A stretch of DNA of 64,000 nucleotides from Colletotrichum lupini. Its lineage: Eukaryota > Ascomycota > Sordariomycetes > Glomerellales > Glomerellaceae. How positions within the stretch are numbered: position 1 is the first letter of the stretch; the number at the start of each line of letters is the position of its first letter. Below, in pieces: positions 12,446 to 24,304 of the stretch. The stretch spans positions 2,790,001-2,854,000 of the forward strand of contig NC_064676.1 in assembly GCF_023278565.1 (NCBI RefSeq), given 5' to 3'. Position numbers and translations under genes: made by a program. The notes below the pieces were generated by a model. The model was not told where the DNA came from and made no database searches. It saw only the letters and a list, made by a program, of their open reading frames with translations.

Positions 12446-15400
12446 ACAGTCCGAGTGACTTGTTTTTTCGCATTCAATTTCAGCATCGACAGCGACTAAC
12501 CGTCGCTCTCGATCATGCCCGACACGACTTTGATGACGACAACTTCTTTTTTGATATTTTTTCCTTCTCAGGCCAGCCCCGCTATGTTTTACGCGGATAG
12601 GTCACTAGGGTCACACAGGGTGCCCTTCCACAGGAGGACCATCATGAACCACCAGAAGATGATCCGCCTTGGGAAGGGCCACATGCGAAAAGTGCAAGCG
12701 GGTTTGGGCATTTTCTCACCAACGCATTATCTTCCACTGTATCAGTATTTGCGACGCCAGACTCGCCGACTCCTCCACAGGTCTCGGAACATGGTCAGCG
12801 TCGAAGGGATGCGTTGTTTCAAGGGCAGCATTCATGATCACCACCAAAAGTTCAAGAACGCAAGGGCAAAGGCAAGAGCAATCCGGAACCAGGACAACGG
12901 CGTGTAACGGCGGACTTTGTTTCAAACAGACTCACAGCAGCAGCATGATTGTTTATTCGTTTGGATTTTTTTCGGAGACAGAGGAAGAGGGAAGACACAG
13001 AGACACAACCCAAGACTCAACATCCATCCAATTTTTTTTTGGCAGCGGCCAAAGCGTACTTTTCTCTACGCTCGTTGTAATCTCTCCAGCATGTTCGGAG
13101 GCCGGCAGCCAGCATCGCATTTGGAACATGGGAACATTTCTTCTTGTGAGCGGCGACCCGACGCTCGGATACCTCTCTCTCGGGAAGGTTCACCGTCTGC
13201 GGGTTCGTCGCCTTCATGTGTTTACTTTTTTCACCATCGAGTTGGGATTCTTCTCGTTTGAGCTCTTATCTTGTTGGTCGCGGATCCAATTCAGTGTGAG
13301 AGAGAGGAGGCGGAGGCGGAAGCAGAGGAGGAGGGGGTGCTTGGAGTGCAGGTCACCTCATCATCGGACAAACAGAAGATGGATTTTCATTTCTTTTCGC
13401 CGCAAAAACAACTTTGTAAACCTGTACACACACAAACACATTTCTGAACAAAAAAAAAAAAGAGAACACTTTTACGCGCTGCCAAAAACTTTTCCCTACC
13501 TAGCCCGCATCTTGACTGTGATCAATGCCTCCTCTCCCTAAGTGCCTTTCGCGTCCCGCGTTGTGTGATCTGACTCGGGGGCTGAACAATGTTCTAGTTC
13601 ATCGATCGATGGGGGCTTGACTTATACATTCCTTCGACGTGGGCTCAGCTTTTTCCTACCTTAGACAAGACATCAACCGGTGTTCCAGCCCGGAAAAGAA
13701 TACCGTCGTCATGCGTTTGTATTCGCCAATCGGATGTTTTATGGTTTCTTTTTTCTGAATCTCTGAGGCCTTTTCCCGATTCCCATTCTTCTTCCCAAGT
13801 CTTTTCTTAGGCATTGTCTTGTCTCGCCAGCGGGATGTAACTCAGCTTAGTAGCTAACACCACAACCCCCCCCCCTTCCCGACGTGCCTGACTTACACGC
13901 CTGCCTTAGCGCCGCAGCGTTTATGACTGATCGAGGAAAAAAAGTCCACCTGGCTGTGTGGCCCCAGGTACCCGAAACGATTCCAGTGCGCCGCCCCCCT
14001 TCAACGGCGGACGGCATTTGAAGTGACGTTTTTTTGGTTTCTTCTTCTCTTTGTTGGGTCACGCCGCCACGGGTGTTGGTCTCACCATCTTTTTTTCCCC
14101 TTGGGAACTTGGGAACCTGCCTAGCACGCCTAGGCTCTGGGAGTGAGTAAGGCGTGCGTTGGGTTTTTTTTGAGTCATCACACTTGTCAGCCTGCCGCGG
14201 AACTGACTGGGTAGGCTGTACGCATAGGTAGGTCGCGCGTCCTTCTTTGTTTGTTCGACAGGCCGGGCTCCGCTCCCCATTCCCCATTCTCGGTCGCGGA
14301 CTGAGGTCCGGCTGTAACGGTCTCATTTTTCCCACTTTTAATTTTTATTCTCTTCGCCAAGTTCTCTCCCACACTATTATTTGCCATTCTCTGGGTGGAC
14401 ATTTGACGTGGGCGATTCCCGGCGGGTTCGGTAAGACCGTCCGCATGTCGTTTCGCTAGTCGGGACTCTGAAGGCTATGTTTAAACGATACTCCGTGACA
14501 TGGTCTGTAGCTCTACTATCCGAGTCGGAGAGGAACTGTGGAGGGCGCGATAGACGTGATGAACAAGTCACATTACAGGTGTAAGTGCCGAGGTAGGTAA
14601 GTGAAAAAAAAGCCTAGCCGAGTACACACAGCATGCCTCACCACAATCGTGCCATTGACGGCAGATATATTTCGGATTACGAAGTTTTGCTCTATTTCTA
14701 TAGGTCTGTCACATTCACTCACTTTTCTTCTTTGCATGGCGGGGTGATGTGATGTGGTGTCGGACGGTAAGGTGGGTTGATCTTTTTTAGAACCGAGGCA
14801 ATTCTATCCGGCGGGAGGATGATCGAGGCTTCTTCTTTATTCTGGTTCGATGGAACGGCACCAAGGAAAAGCTATCGGTGGTTGAACAATTTGATTTTAC
14901 CGTGCCACTGACTACTGTGCAAGAGAGGCGCGAGTCGTAGGAGAGGTACGTCAGCCTGTTCTGTCAGCAATGATGCATTGCATGGTCGTATACACACTAC
15001 ACACTCACGAGTCACAGTGACGAGCTGCCAAAGACTGCTGTCAGGCTTGCCCTGCACCGATACGAGAGGATTGGGGGCCGGGCGGCGGGAGTGGGATATT
15101 GCTATTGGACTTTTCGTTTGGTTTTTTTTTTTTTGGTTCGACGCGGATATTGCTTGCCCAACATCGAGTCAAATCCTGGACCAACCACTACCACCACCGT
15201 TACACAATGGATCAATACAAACCATTTACTACTCCGTACAAGCTTTCCCCCCGGGCTTTGCCCTGCCTATCGACGGATGCCTATCCGTAATATGTACCTG
15301 CTTTGCTTGCCTGCCCGGGTGCCCGGCTCGTTGGAAAGCGTAAAGTTCACCTGTTGGTTCAGTTGACTTTTTGGTATTAATATCGAGGGTCATGTCTTTT

Positions 15401-18400
15401 TGGGGGCCATGCAACGTGGCTCGTGTACCTGACGAACGATGCGGGAAGAGCAGAAAGTCAATCTTGCGCTTTACCGCAGACTGGTAGCCAAGCCACCCAC
15501 TAGCTCCGTTTTTCGCTGCATCCTTCAGGAAGTTTAGGAAGTTCAGGCCCTGTCTGTGGTTCGAATCGATGAAATTCGATATTGGATCTTCCTGCTAGGT
15601 GCCTTGGCTCTCGCAAGGTGCACGGAGCAGTTTGAGCAAACTTCACATTTACATGGGATGGGGGGGCACGGATGTGAAATAGCAAATCCGTGTTGGTGGT
15701 GACTATTGGCTCTTGTTCATCTTACTGGTCCCCCCCCGCGCGATGGAACAGTAAATTAAAAAAGACGGCAAAGCGACGGTTTAGTTTGGAGCGAGATGTG
15801 ACGAGAGTTGCAGGACTGGTGATTGCTTCTTCTCACCGCTTCGTGAGGGATGGGGTCTGAGCTCGAGCAATCCCTCCCAGATGGGCTCGTCTCCTCATCT
15901 CATTCTCATCCTCTGAACTATGGCGATTCTGGGTGAAAATTCTGATACCGTCCAAGATCCATATTGCGCTGGTCAAGGCTTCAAGCTCTGTCAGGTTTAC
16001 CTGATGGACTGGCGGGGGCAAGTGGATGTGATTAGGCTGGCAAGAAGTTGCACTTGAGATTGATTGACCGGGCTTAATCAACAGGGTCTTGCGGATAGTC
16101 GTCGCGTCTCGGACAATTATCTCTTCTCTTGCCACGAAAGTTTGACGGGTAATTAGGTTTTGCTTGATGGGGGATGGTGCTTGAACCGTGCTCGTAGGCT
16201 AGCAGTGAACTATTCGTATCTCTTCTGCTGATGTGATTATGACACAGAAGGGCCCTCTGATGGACATGATGGCGATGATGATCACGGACTCTTGGTGGAA
16301 TTCAACGTGGACAGGTGACTTCGCAACAAAAGTCCTAACTCGTCTTTGACAGTTCCCCCGTGGTGGATGATACCTCAACGAAATGAAAGCTGGCCCATCA
16401 CCGTTCATCCAAGGGCTGGACTCTTTTGGCGCAAGCAACTTGATAGGTAGCCATGCTGCCGTAGGGACAAGGCGGGCATTCCGGGTAATCCAACGTCGTT
16501 GTGCCGGTAGCCCCAGTTTCAATGCACATGTTCCATTGGAACCCGCAAACCCGTCCCATTGCCTCTTTCCCCCCTCACTCTCAATCTTTTTTTTTTTCTT
16601 TTGGTCTTAAGCGAGTTCGCTCGCGAGTCGAGATTTTCTAGAATTCCACATGGAAGTTCAGGGACGAGGGTGCCGGCGGTGTAAGGTTGACTGGAGGGGC
16701 CTTGGAGGGTATCAGCCCATGAGGCATGAAGCGAACTCCAGTGACAACTCCAGCGCAATCTTGGGGCGGCCCGCCCGAGCGAGGGTTATCTTCAGAGGGG
16801 CACCTCTCGACTCGCACGAGGTGGAGGGGGGAACTCGGGAGACTGGAGACTGAGTGTGAGCCTGAGGGGAGAATGAGACTCTACGGATGTGGAGAGAGAG
16901 AAAGAGAGAGGTCGAAGGGGGATACCTCAGGCACAGGCATGGAACGGCAGTCCCACTAATCTACAAGGCCCGTCGCCGCCCGCGACCCCAAAGCCCCTCT
17001 CCTTCAAGGCTTCAAGGAATCAAAGCCAGACCAGGTCCCCCAACACTAACAGGACCGGCGGAGTTTGACAAAGCTGAAGGGATTCCCTCATCCTGGGAAC
17101 CGAGGCGTTCGAGACGGCCGGGCCCCCGGGAGGACGGCCAGGTTTTGGAATTTCCCTCCAGGCCACCCCCGAAAAAAGACCCCACCCGTTGTCCACCAGT
17201 CCCGAGTCCCCAGCGGCGCGGAACTGACCGGGGCCCCCGACTAACGAATATCAAATTACCACCTTTGTTTACCATGTCCCAACCACCCATGCGCCGAACG
17301 TAACCCAGACCAGAGACAGCCCAGGGCTAGCGAAGGGTATGAGAATGGATATGCTCCAGTCAGTCGTCGTAACGGCTTTCTATCATGCAACAGTCGTGTT
17401 TGTAATGTGGTACTGTACCGTATGTTGCCCCCTCCCCCTTCCCCCCAAGGGCCCCCGGGACAGCATCCACTGATGGGCAAAGAAGGAGTCGAGGCCGGCC
17501 AGTCGGATCTCGATGGAAGGAAATCGCTGCAAGGAACGACTGGAGGGCAGGGTCTCCATAGCTTCTATTGCATCCAGCTGCCGTGCCGTTTTGGCGGGTA
17601 CGGAGTACCTCACCTCACTTCACCTTGTCAAGCTTGTCTTGCCTTCTATAAGGTATCTTATGCGTACGGATACCGTTACTAGGGAATGATTCGATAAGAG
17701 CCGGGGAGCATCTTGACGGCTGACCACTACCCACATCATCAATCCATGCAATAGAAGGAATTGCGACTTCCATTCCTCACGTAGGGTGGGGGCCATTATA
17801 CTAGCGGAGAAGCTGCAATTGCTGTGAGGTTGTGAATAATGCAGGTACAATAGATTATTCTTGACCTTTTCGTTGTAAGTTGAACCGTTTCCTCCTGCTT
17901 TCCGTATTGGGCTCCATTTCGAACTTACGGTCAGTGGGCCCGTCTTTTTTTTTTTTTTTCTGTGAACGTTCCCCTCCTTCCCCTCCATGGTCAGAAATCC
18001 AAACGTCGTACCGGGTTCCTCACTGACTCCGTCTTGTACCACGTCAAAGGCTCAAACGACTTCAACACTCATCAACCTCCATTCGCAGTCCCGGCCTCGC
18101 GACGCCGCGACGTCCCGAAGACGGAGCTCCTAGTCATTCAAGGGTCCCCTTGAGGTCTAGACGAATCTGTCAGTCCCCATCCCGCCATACCTCCGTGGTG
18201 CGCGGAGACCCAGACAAGCCCATCAATCTCGGACCATTGACTCTGTGCACAAAGGCTTTCCACACTTTACGCCCGGACGCATACGCCAACGCGAGGGCCT
18301 GCACAGAAATTACACGCTGCACAGCACGGATCACGGGCACAAGGCACACACATATCCGTAAAGACACACGGACAGACGTACTCACCCGAGTCCCCCCAGT

Positions 18401-18454
18401 CCTACCGTCCGCCTGCATAACGTCGGACGCCAGGCTGAAGTCTGCCTGCCCGCC
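12446..18454. other. Long intergenic region, no supported gene
   Basis: About 6 kb between the zinc-finger gene and DPH6. The proximal part (12.4-13.5 kb) is probably 3' UTR. The rest contains T-rich and purine-rich tracts (T13 at 15122-15134, T15 at 17945-17959, GA-rich at 16890-16912), several TACGGAGTAC-family words (14489, 15230, 17598, 17664), and a short open frame with an ExNPGP motif discussed under findings. The last few hundred bases are probably the DPH6 promoter and leader. Confidence 0.5.
17945..17959. repeat. T15 homopolymer
   Basis: Fifteen consecutive T residues about 500 bp upstream of the DPH6 start codon, in the likely promoter. Confidence 0.9.
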
Positions 18455-21004
18455 ATGTCATCCGAACAGCTCAATGTCATCGCCCTGGTCTCGGGCGGCA
18501 AGGACAGTTTCTTCTCCGCCTTGCACTGCCAGAGGAACGGGCACCGACTCGTGGCACTCGCTAATCTCTTCCCCTCCGCCTCCGTCAGCGCCGGCTCCGA
18601 CGCCACGCGCTCGGCCCCAGCAACCATCATTTACAAGCCCACGAGGGATCACGTAAAGGATGTTCAGCTGTCAGATCAGTCTACGGGAAAGGAAGAGAAG
18701 CCCGTGGTGGAGGAGGCTGGTAAAGGGGCCGACGATGAAGCCGACCTGAATAGTTTCATGTACCAGACCGTCGGCCACCAGGTCATACCCCTATACGCAG
18801 ACGCCACCGGCTTGCCGCTCTATCGCCAGCCCATCTACGGCGGTGCCAAGTATGAGGGCAGAGACTACGACTCCCATGCCGTGCCGTCGGGTGGTGCTGG
18901 CGGTGATGGCGACGGCGACGCGGGCCCAGAAGTCGACGCGGATGAGACGGAAAGCATGGTGCCCCTCCTCCGTACCGTCATGGCGAACCATCCAGAGGCC
19001 AACGCTCTCTGTGCGGGAGCCATCCTGTCCACGTACCAGCGGACGCGCGTGGAATCCGTCGCGCTGCGCCTGGGCCTCACGCCGCTGGCGTACCTGTGGA
19101 AGTATCCCGTGCTGCCCCCGGTGGTTCCGGGCGCCGTCGAGGACGCCCAGCTGCTCCACGACATGGCGGCCGCCGGTCTCGACGCGAGGATCATCAAGGT
19201 CGCGAGCGCGGGGCTTGATGACGATTTCTTGTGGGAGAAGGTGAGCAGCATCGCGGGCGCGTCGCGCGTGAAGCGTGCTCTCAGACGCTTTGGCGCCGCC
19301 GAGGGCGCCGTCATTGGCGAGGGGGGCGAGTTCGAGACGCTCGTGTTGGACGGCCCGCCTGGGCTGTTCAAAAAGGCCATCGAGGTGCCGGAGTTCGGCA
19401 GACGGACCGTGAGGGAGGGCGGCGGGACGTCGTGGTTGAGCTTTCAGGGGGCGAGTGTCCGAGAAAAGCAAACCATTGACGCGGGCACGGGAGAAAGCTG
19501 CTCTCCGCCCCGGGTTCCCAATGCCTTGGATCCCCGGTTTCAGTCTGTCCTGGAGTCATTGCCCGCGGCTCGGGATAGCCAGGTGTCGATAACGGACTCA
19601 TCATCATCCGTTGATGGCTTCACGCAAAGTAATGGCAAAACACCGGTTCTGCCGAGAACTCCTTCGGACGATATCCACTGGTCCTTTGCTGCTCAAGCGG
19701 TATCGGGCCAGGGCTCCTCTGTCGAGCAGCAGACCGAGGAGATAGTACAGCAGATTCAGAAGCTTCTTGCTGACCACACTCCGCCGCTGCCGACGACGGC
19801 CATCACCAATACCATCATCGTCTTGCAGTCCATGTCGGATTTTCCAGCCATCAACAAGATCTACAGTAAACTCTTCCAGCACCCTAATCCTCCGTCCAGA
19901 GTAACGATTTCTTGTGGCGAACTACAGGCCGGAAGTGCCATCAACGTTCATCTGACAATAAAGCCTGCGCTGGAGCCTCGTGAACGGAATGGACTTCATG
20001 TGCAGTCGAGATCGTACTGGGCGCCAGCCAACATCGGCCCCTATAGCCAGGCTATCGATGTACCCCTGAGGAGCGGCGGTCAAGATACGGCACACGACGG
20101 TATCAGAGCAGTAACGATTGCGGGCCAAATTCCGCTCGTCCCGGCCAGCATGATCTTGCCCACGGAAAAGGAGGGCAACCTGGAGATGCAAATCACTCTA
20201 TCTCTGCAGCACCTCTGGCGCATCGCCACCGAGATGAAAGTGCAGCTCTGGACCAGCGCGGTAGCATATTTCCCGCGCACACCAGAGGAGGCAGACATGA
20301 GACGGCAAGGCCAACTTGCCGCGGCCGCGTGGAGCGCCGTTCACAAGCGCGACGAGGACGAGGACGGAGACGGCGATGGAAGTGGCGGACCCGATCTGTG
20401 GGATCGCAAGTTTAACCCGGCGTATATGTCTCTCGGCGAGGATGCCGCGGCGGCGCAGAAGCTCCCGGATTGGTCGGCTGTTGTGACGGCTGACGGAGAC
20501 GATGGAGAGGCCGAAGGCCCCGTTCCGCCTTTCTTCTCCGTCGAGGTCGAGGAGCTGCCTCGCCAGGCCGGCGTCGAGTGGCACGCCCACCTCGGCCTTG
20601 CAAAGGCGCCCTCGTCGTCTGTCGAGTACCGGTCAGCGGACCAGGCGCCTTCGGCTGATGTTCCTTTCTACAGACGTGTTTGCCACGTCGTTGTGTCAGG
20701 GACGTTGGTACATTCTACCATCGCGTGGCTTGCTGTCAATGGCCCTGCTACACGTGCGCCGAAGTCCTTTGATGAGGTGGAAGAGTGGATGAGGAGGGCG
20801 TATCGGGAGTCTGTTGGAGATGCTGGTGAAGGAGGAGATCAACCGTATTTGGTGTATCTCAATGTGCCAAAGTGTGCGGTTTCTGCTGCGGCTCCGGCCG
20901 GATCTTCTGGAGGAGAGAAAGGGCAGGCAACGGCGTTTGTTAAAGCCAGGTCGATTTGGGGAGTTGATGGAGAGAAAGTTCTCGCTCTTGGGCTTTGGAA
21001 GTAA
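18455..21004 (+). CDS. DPH6: Diphthine-ammonia ligase with C-terminal RidA-like domains
   Basis: A single open frame of 849 residues. The N-terminal part (about 1-310) is an ATP-pyrophosphatase domain with the PP-loop SGGKDS at residues 13-18, the ANLFP and FMYQTVGHQ segments typical of Dph6, and GEGGEFETLVLDGP near residue 288. Dph6 carries out the last step of diphthamide synthesis on elongation factor 2 in the cytosol, the ATP-dependent amidation of diphthine with ammonium. The C-terminal half holds two YjgF/YER057c/RidA-like domains (about 425-515 and 518-640 onward; GPYSQAI and TIAGQIP are visible), an architecture also known from yeast Dph6. About 60 low-complexity residues interrupt the N-domain near 45-110. 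They stay in frame but could be partly an unrecognised intron. The ATG context and downstream homology support the start. Confidence 0.93.
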   Translation: MSSEQLNVIALVSGGKDSFFSALHCQRNGHRLVALANLFPSASVSAGSDATRSAPATIIYKPTRDHVKDVQLSDQSTGKEEKPVVEEAGKGADDEADLNSFMYQTVGHQVIPLYADATGLPLYRQPIYGGAKYEGRDYDSHAVPSGGAGGDGDGDAGPEVDADETESMVPLLRTVMANHPEANALCAGAILSTYQRTRVESVALRLGLTPLAYLWKYPVLPPVVPGAVEDAQLLHDMAAAGLDARIIKVASAGLDDDFLWEKVSSIAGASRVKRALRRFGAAEGAVIGEGGEFETLVLDGPPGLFKKAIEVPEFGRRTVREGGGTSWLSFQGASVREKQTIDAGTGESCSPPRVPNALDPRFQSVLESLPAARDSQVSITDSSSSVDGFTQSNGKTPVLPRTPSDDIHWSFAAQAVSGQGSSVEQQTEEIVQQIQKLLADHTPPLPTTAITNTIIVLQSMSDFPAINKIYSKLFQHPNPPSRVTISCGELQAGSAINVHLTIKPALEPRERNGLHVQSRSYWAPANIGPYSQAIDVPLRSGGQDTAHDGIRAVTIAGQIPLVPASMILPTEKEGNLEMQITLSLQHLWRIATEMKVQLWTSAVAYFPRTPEEADMRRQGQLAAAAWSAVHKRDEDEDGDGDGSGGPDLWDRKFNPAYMSLGEDAAAAQKLPDWSAVVTADGDDGEAEGPVPPFFSVEVEELPRQAGVEWHAHLGLAKAPSSSVEYRSADQAPSADVPFYRRVCHVVVSGTLVHSTIAWLAVNGPATRAPKSFDEVEEWMRRAYRESVGDAGEGGDQPYLVYLNVPKCAVSAAAPAGSSGGEKGQATAFVKARSIWGVDGEKVLALGLWK

Positions 21005-21746
21005 AAAAAAATGGGTGGCTTTCTATGAAGAAAATAGACAAAAGGTTCAATTGGCAAGGAAATTGGAGTATATTACTGCTTCTGTGACTATCTCTTCATG
21101 CCAGTCCATTCGGCGCTCTTCCGGGGGGTTGGCATTTGAAGTACCGAGGCCCCTATCTTCATTCCTCAATGAGTTGGCTATTCACTCTACAGCCGGGGAC
21201 ATGATTAACGAAGTCTCAGAATTGAGATCGAGCTTATGGAAGGAATGGGCCATCGGAGACGTTGCGCAAGGATGAGATATACGATTGGGTGGCAGTCTAC
21301 TTAATCGGTCTCTTGGTTCGCTCATATGGAATACACTACCAAAGAGCAATTACGCACAGGCGCAATCTCCTCCCCAGAGCGCACGTTAAGTTCAGAAAAT
21401 ATCGTAAGTACAACCGAGTGGAGAGACAGTTCGCCGCGGTGGCATCTCCTGACATGGAGGGAAGCAGACGTGATATGAGGACCAGACGGACGGTCAGAAT
21501 GAATCGCAAACACCCTTTTCATAAATTCGAATGCGTCATTCGTCAACTGGCTTCTAGCGTGCGACTCAGGGCGAACTGACAAACAAAATAGCATCGTGAT
21601 ATCTTGGTGAAATCCACGCTGATTATGTGTTATCTTTGTAAGTCTGGTGTGTTTGGAGTTGACATCGAGGCGGGCAGCATTGGCGAAAGCGGGGTGTAAT
21701 GTTGCGCGCCCTTGATGTAGCATTAACTGACCGCAAAGTTCAACAA
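21005..21746. other. DPH6 3' flank and tRNA upstream region
   Basis: No coding feature seen. It holds the presumed DPH6 3' UTR and the 5' flank of tRNA-Leu. Confidence 0.6.
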
Positions 21747-21861
21747 GGTAACTTGGCCGAGCGGTCTAAGGCGCCAGACTCAAGCTTACTAAGCTTCATT
21801 CGTTCAACGGATGAGTATTCTGGTCTCGCAAGAGGCGTGAGTTCGAATCTCACAGTTATCA
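21747..21861 (+). tRNA. tRNA-Leu (CAA) with a 33-nt intron
   Basis: Class II tRNA. The acceptor stem GGTAACT (21747-21753) pairs with AGTTATC (21854-21860), with discriminator A at 21861. The D arm carries TGGCCGAGCGGTCTAAGGCG. The anticodon stem CCAGA pairs with TCTGG, and the loop gives anticodon CAA at 21781-21783 followed by G37. An intron at 21785-21817 lies between nucleotides 37 and 38, the usual place for eukaryotic nuclear tRNA introns. The long variable arm and the T arm (GTGAG-TTCGAAT-CTCAC) are intact. A TTTTT run directly downstream fits RNA polymerase III termination. Confidence 0.95.
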
Positions 21862-22598
21862 TTTTTGCATTTTTAAACCATTGACATGAATGCCTTTTAC
21901 CAATTACCATCACAAAGAGTTGGTTTTGTGTAACATGAGGCAATGAATGCGACGGGGAGCAAGTGGACGTGGAATGCTTGTGTTCGTCGAGGTCCGAGCC
22001 GCGCACGATGGAATAAGTCAACATTGCACGAAGGAGATACGCTGATGTATGTCTTCTTCTCATGCACAAGTAAGTAGTCGTCAGCCGCGCCATTCTATGT
22101 TGACGAAATACATCGGAATGGATGCAAACGGAGCTTACGCCGCCTCTCGGGTGACACCAAAGCCAAGCCAATATCCGAGACGTCTGCGCATAATTCCCGG
22201 CACGAGGAGCGAGTTTCTTGGCCGAATTGTCTCACTTCCCACGCCGTGGCTTTCGATCCTATCCGCAATGCGTCCTCACGAACGACCTCATTGACGTCGG
22301 ATTCGCCCTAGACGGCGACGATCTTGGCGGAACCCGCTAGCCTTGCCCGGCTGATCGTTTTCAGATCGGTATTCAGAAAACAACGTTGAGGGCTTGGGAA
22401 CGGGGAAGAGATGGCGGCACGATGAATCACCGGCCTTTCGGTATGGTTTAATACCTGGTGCCGGTCCGCGCATGCTTGTGCGGCATGCTGGTATCGGTTT
22501 TCCGCTCCCCTTTCTCTCTCTCTTCTCCTGTCGATCCACGAGGAGAACAATCCCGCGGAGGCTTCACATTCTTGGCAGGACTGAGGACGACATAAGCC
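21862..22598. other. Intergenic region
   Basis: No gene seen. The right end is the presumed promoter of the acyltransferase gene. Confidence 0.6.
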
Positions 22599-24304
22599 AT
22601 GCCTGGAAATATTGGGACTGACGCCATGGCATCACAGGCCGAGTGCCACTTGAGGCACTTGCCAAACTCATACGACAGCGAGGGGATCGGCCCATTGGAC
22701 CTCGACACCCCGAGCAAGGAGGCCTATGAAGCAGAGGAGGAGATCCCGCTGGTGGATCACGACGATGATTTTGGTGTCGTTGTTCCTCGGACACATCCTC
22801 GAGCACGGCAGCTGCCTGTGTGGCTCCGATACCCCAGAAACATCTTCCGTGCCTTGATTCCAAGCTTCCTCAAGGCCTCGGATCCGAATGCCGTCCAGAA
22901 GCCGCTTCATCCTACAGCATGGCTCGGTAAGTTCTGCTTGAATTCGCCTTCCAGTCTCAAAGGACAAGAGCTAACAAGAGACCCGCCCCAACCGCAGATG
23001 GTCTCCGTGGTGTAGCCGCCTTCTTCGTCGTCTGCCACCACTGGTCCCTCGTCACAGCCAACATGAACATCCATCGCGGCTTCATGAGCGACGACGACCC
23101 CATGTTCATCCAGCTGCCCATCATACGCCTCGTCATCTCCGGCTTCTGGTCCGTCTGCGTCTTCTTCGTCATCTCCGGGTTCGCGCTGAGCTACAAGCCC
23201 CTGAAGCTCCTCGGCCAGCACAAGACGGCCGAGTTCGCGACCGCGGCCGCCTCGTCGGCCTTTCGGCGGCACATTCGCCTGTTTCTGCCGCCCGCGATGA
23301 CGACGTTTGTGATTGCGTGGATTTCGTATTTCGGATGGTTCGAGATCCCGACGTCGGGCGTGGCCGTGCCGGCGCTGCGGCCGCCGCGGTTCGATCGTGC
23401 TTACGACCAGCTGTGGGACTGGGCGATGAACCTCATCGGGCTGTCGGACCCGTTCGGGAGGAACTTGCGGAGGGGAGAGGGGTACCCGTACGAGCCTACG
23501 CTCTGGACGATCCCGATCGAGTTTGACTGTTCTCTGGTCATCTTCCTCGCTCACGTCGCCTTTTCGAGGTTACGCACCCGGGTTAGGCTCGGCATGAACC
23601 TCTTCCTCGTGGCGTACACCCTCTACTTCAACTACTGGCAGTACTTCCTCTTCCTCGCAGGGCTCCTCTGCGCCAACCTGCACTTCTACTGGCAGCCTGC
23701 CATCGGCAATAACACCCTGCCGTACGTGGCAGCAGCAGCAACCCCGGGACCACGTGGCCGCTTTGCCCGGCTGAGCTTCTCCCTCACATCGTCACCAACC
23801 TACAGCGTAACCAAAAAGATGCTCGGCACCCTCTCCTTCCTCGGCGCGCTCTGGCTCCTCTCGTACCCAAAGGGCACCGGCACGGCCGGTCTCTCGCCGG
23901 GCTATAAGACGCTCGTCGCCATCACGCCAGAGCGCTACGGCGAGGGCGAGTACCTCTGGATCCCGCTCGCGTCCGCCTGGCTCGTCTTGTCGGTCGACCG
24001 GTCTCCGTTCCTGCAGCCGCTCTTCACGAACCGGGTGATTCAGTACTTTGGCCGCATCTCGTACGCGCTGTACCTCGTCCACGGCTCGCTGCTGTGGCTG
24101 TACGGGTGGCACCTCGTGCGCTTCTTCACGGGGCTGACGGGGGCGGAGACGAGCGGGCAGTTTACGTTTGGGGTGCTGTTGGCGACGTGCTTTTTCATGC
24201 CTGGCGTGGTGTGCGTGGCTGACTTTGCGCAGAGGTATTTGGATGCCAATGCTGTCAAGTTTGCGGCTTGGTTTGAGGGGAAGCTGATTGACAAGAGGAG
24301 GTAG
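22599..24304 (+). CDS. Acyltransferase-3 family multi-pass membrane protein
   Basis: Two exons, 22599-22926 and 22998-24304, with a 71-bp GTAAGT...CAG intron. Splicing produces LDGLRGVAAFFVVCHH, the N-terminal signature of acyltransferase family 3. The product is 544 residues, with about 110 cytosolic N-terminal residues followed by many hydrophobic segments. Visible family features include SGFWSVCVFFVISGFALS, PTLWTIPIEF and a late ISYALYLVHGSLLW segment. Members transfer acyl groups to sugars, lipids or small molecules at membranes. The substrate cannot be told from sequence, and there is no biosynthetic cluster around it. An in-frame Met ten residues downstream (22626) is an alternative start. 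Confidence 0.88.

Noticed and set aside
12669..13541. 290-codon plus-strand open frame after the zinc-finger gene
   Set aside because: No codon bias, no domain, many Cys/Arg/Phe runs from T-rich DNA. It overlaps the likely 3' UTR and an adjacent frame is equally open.
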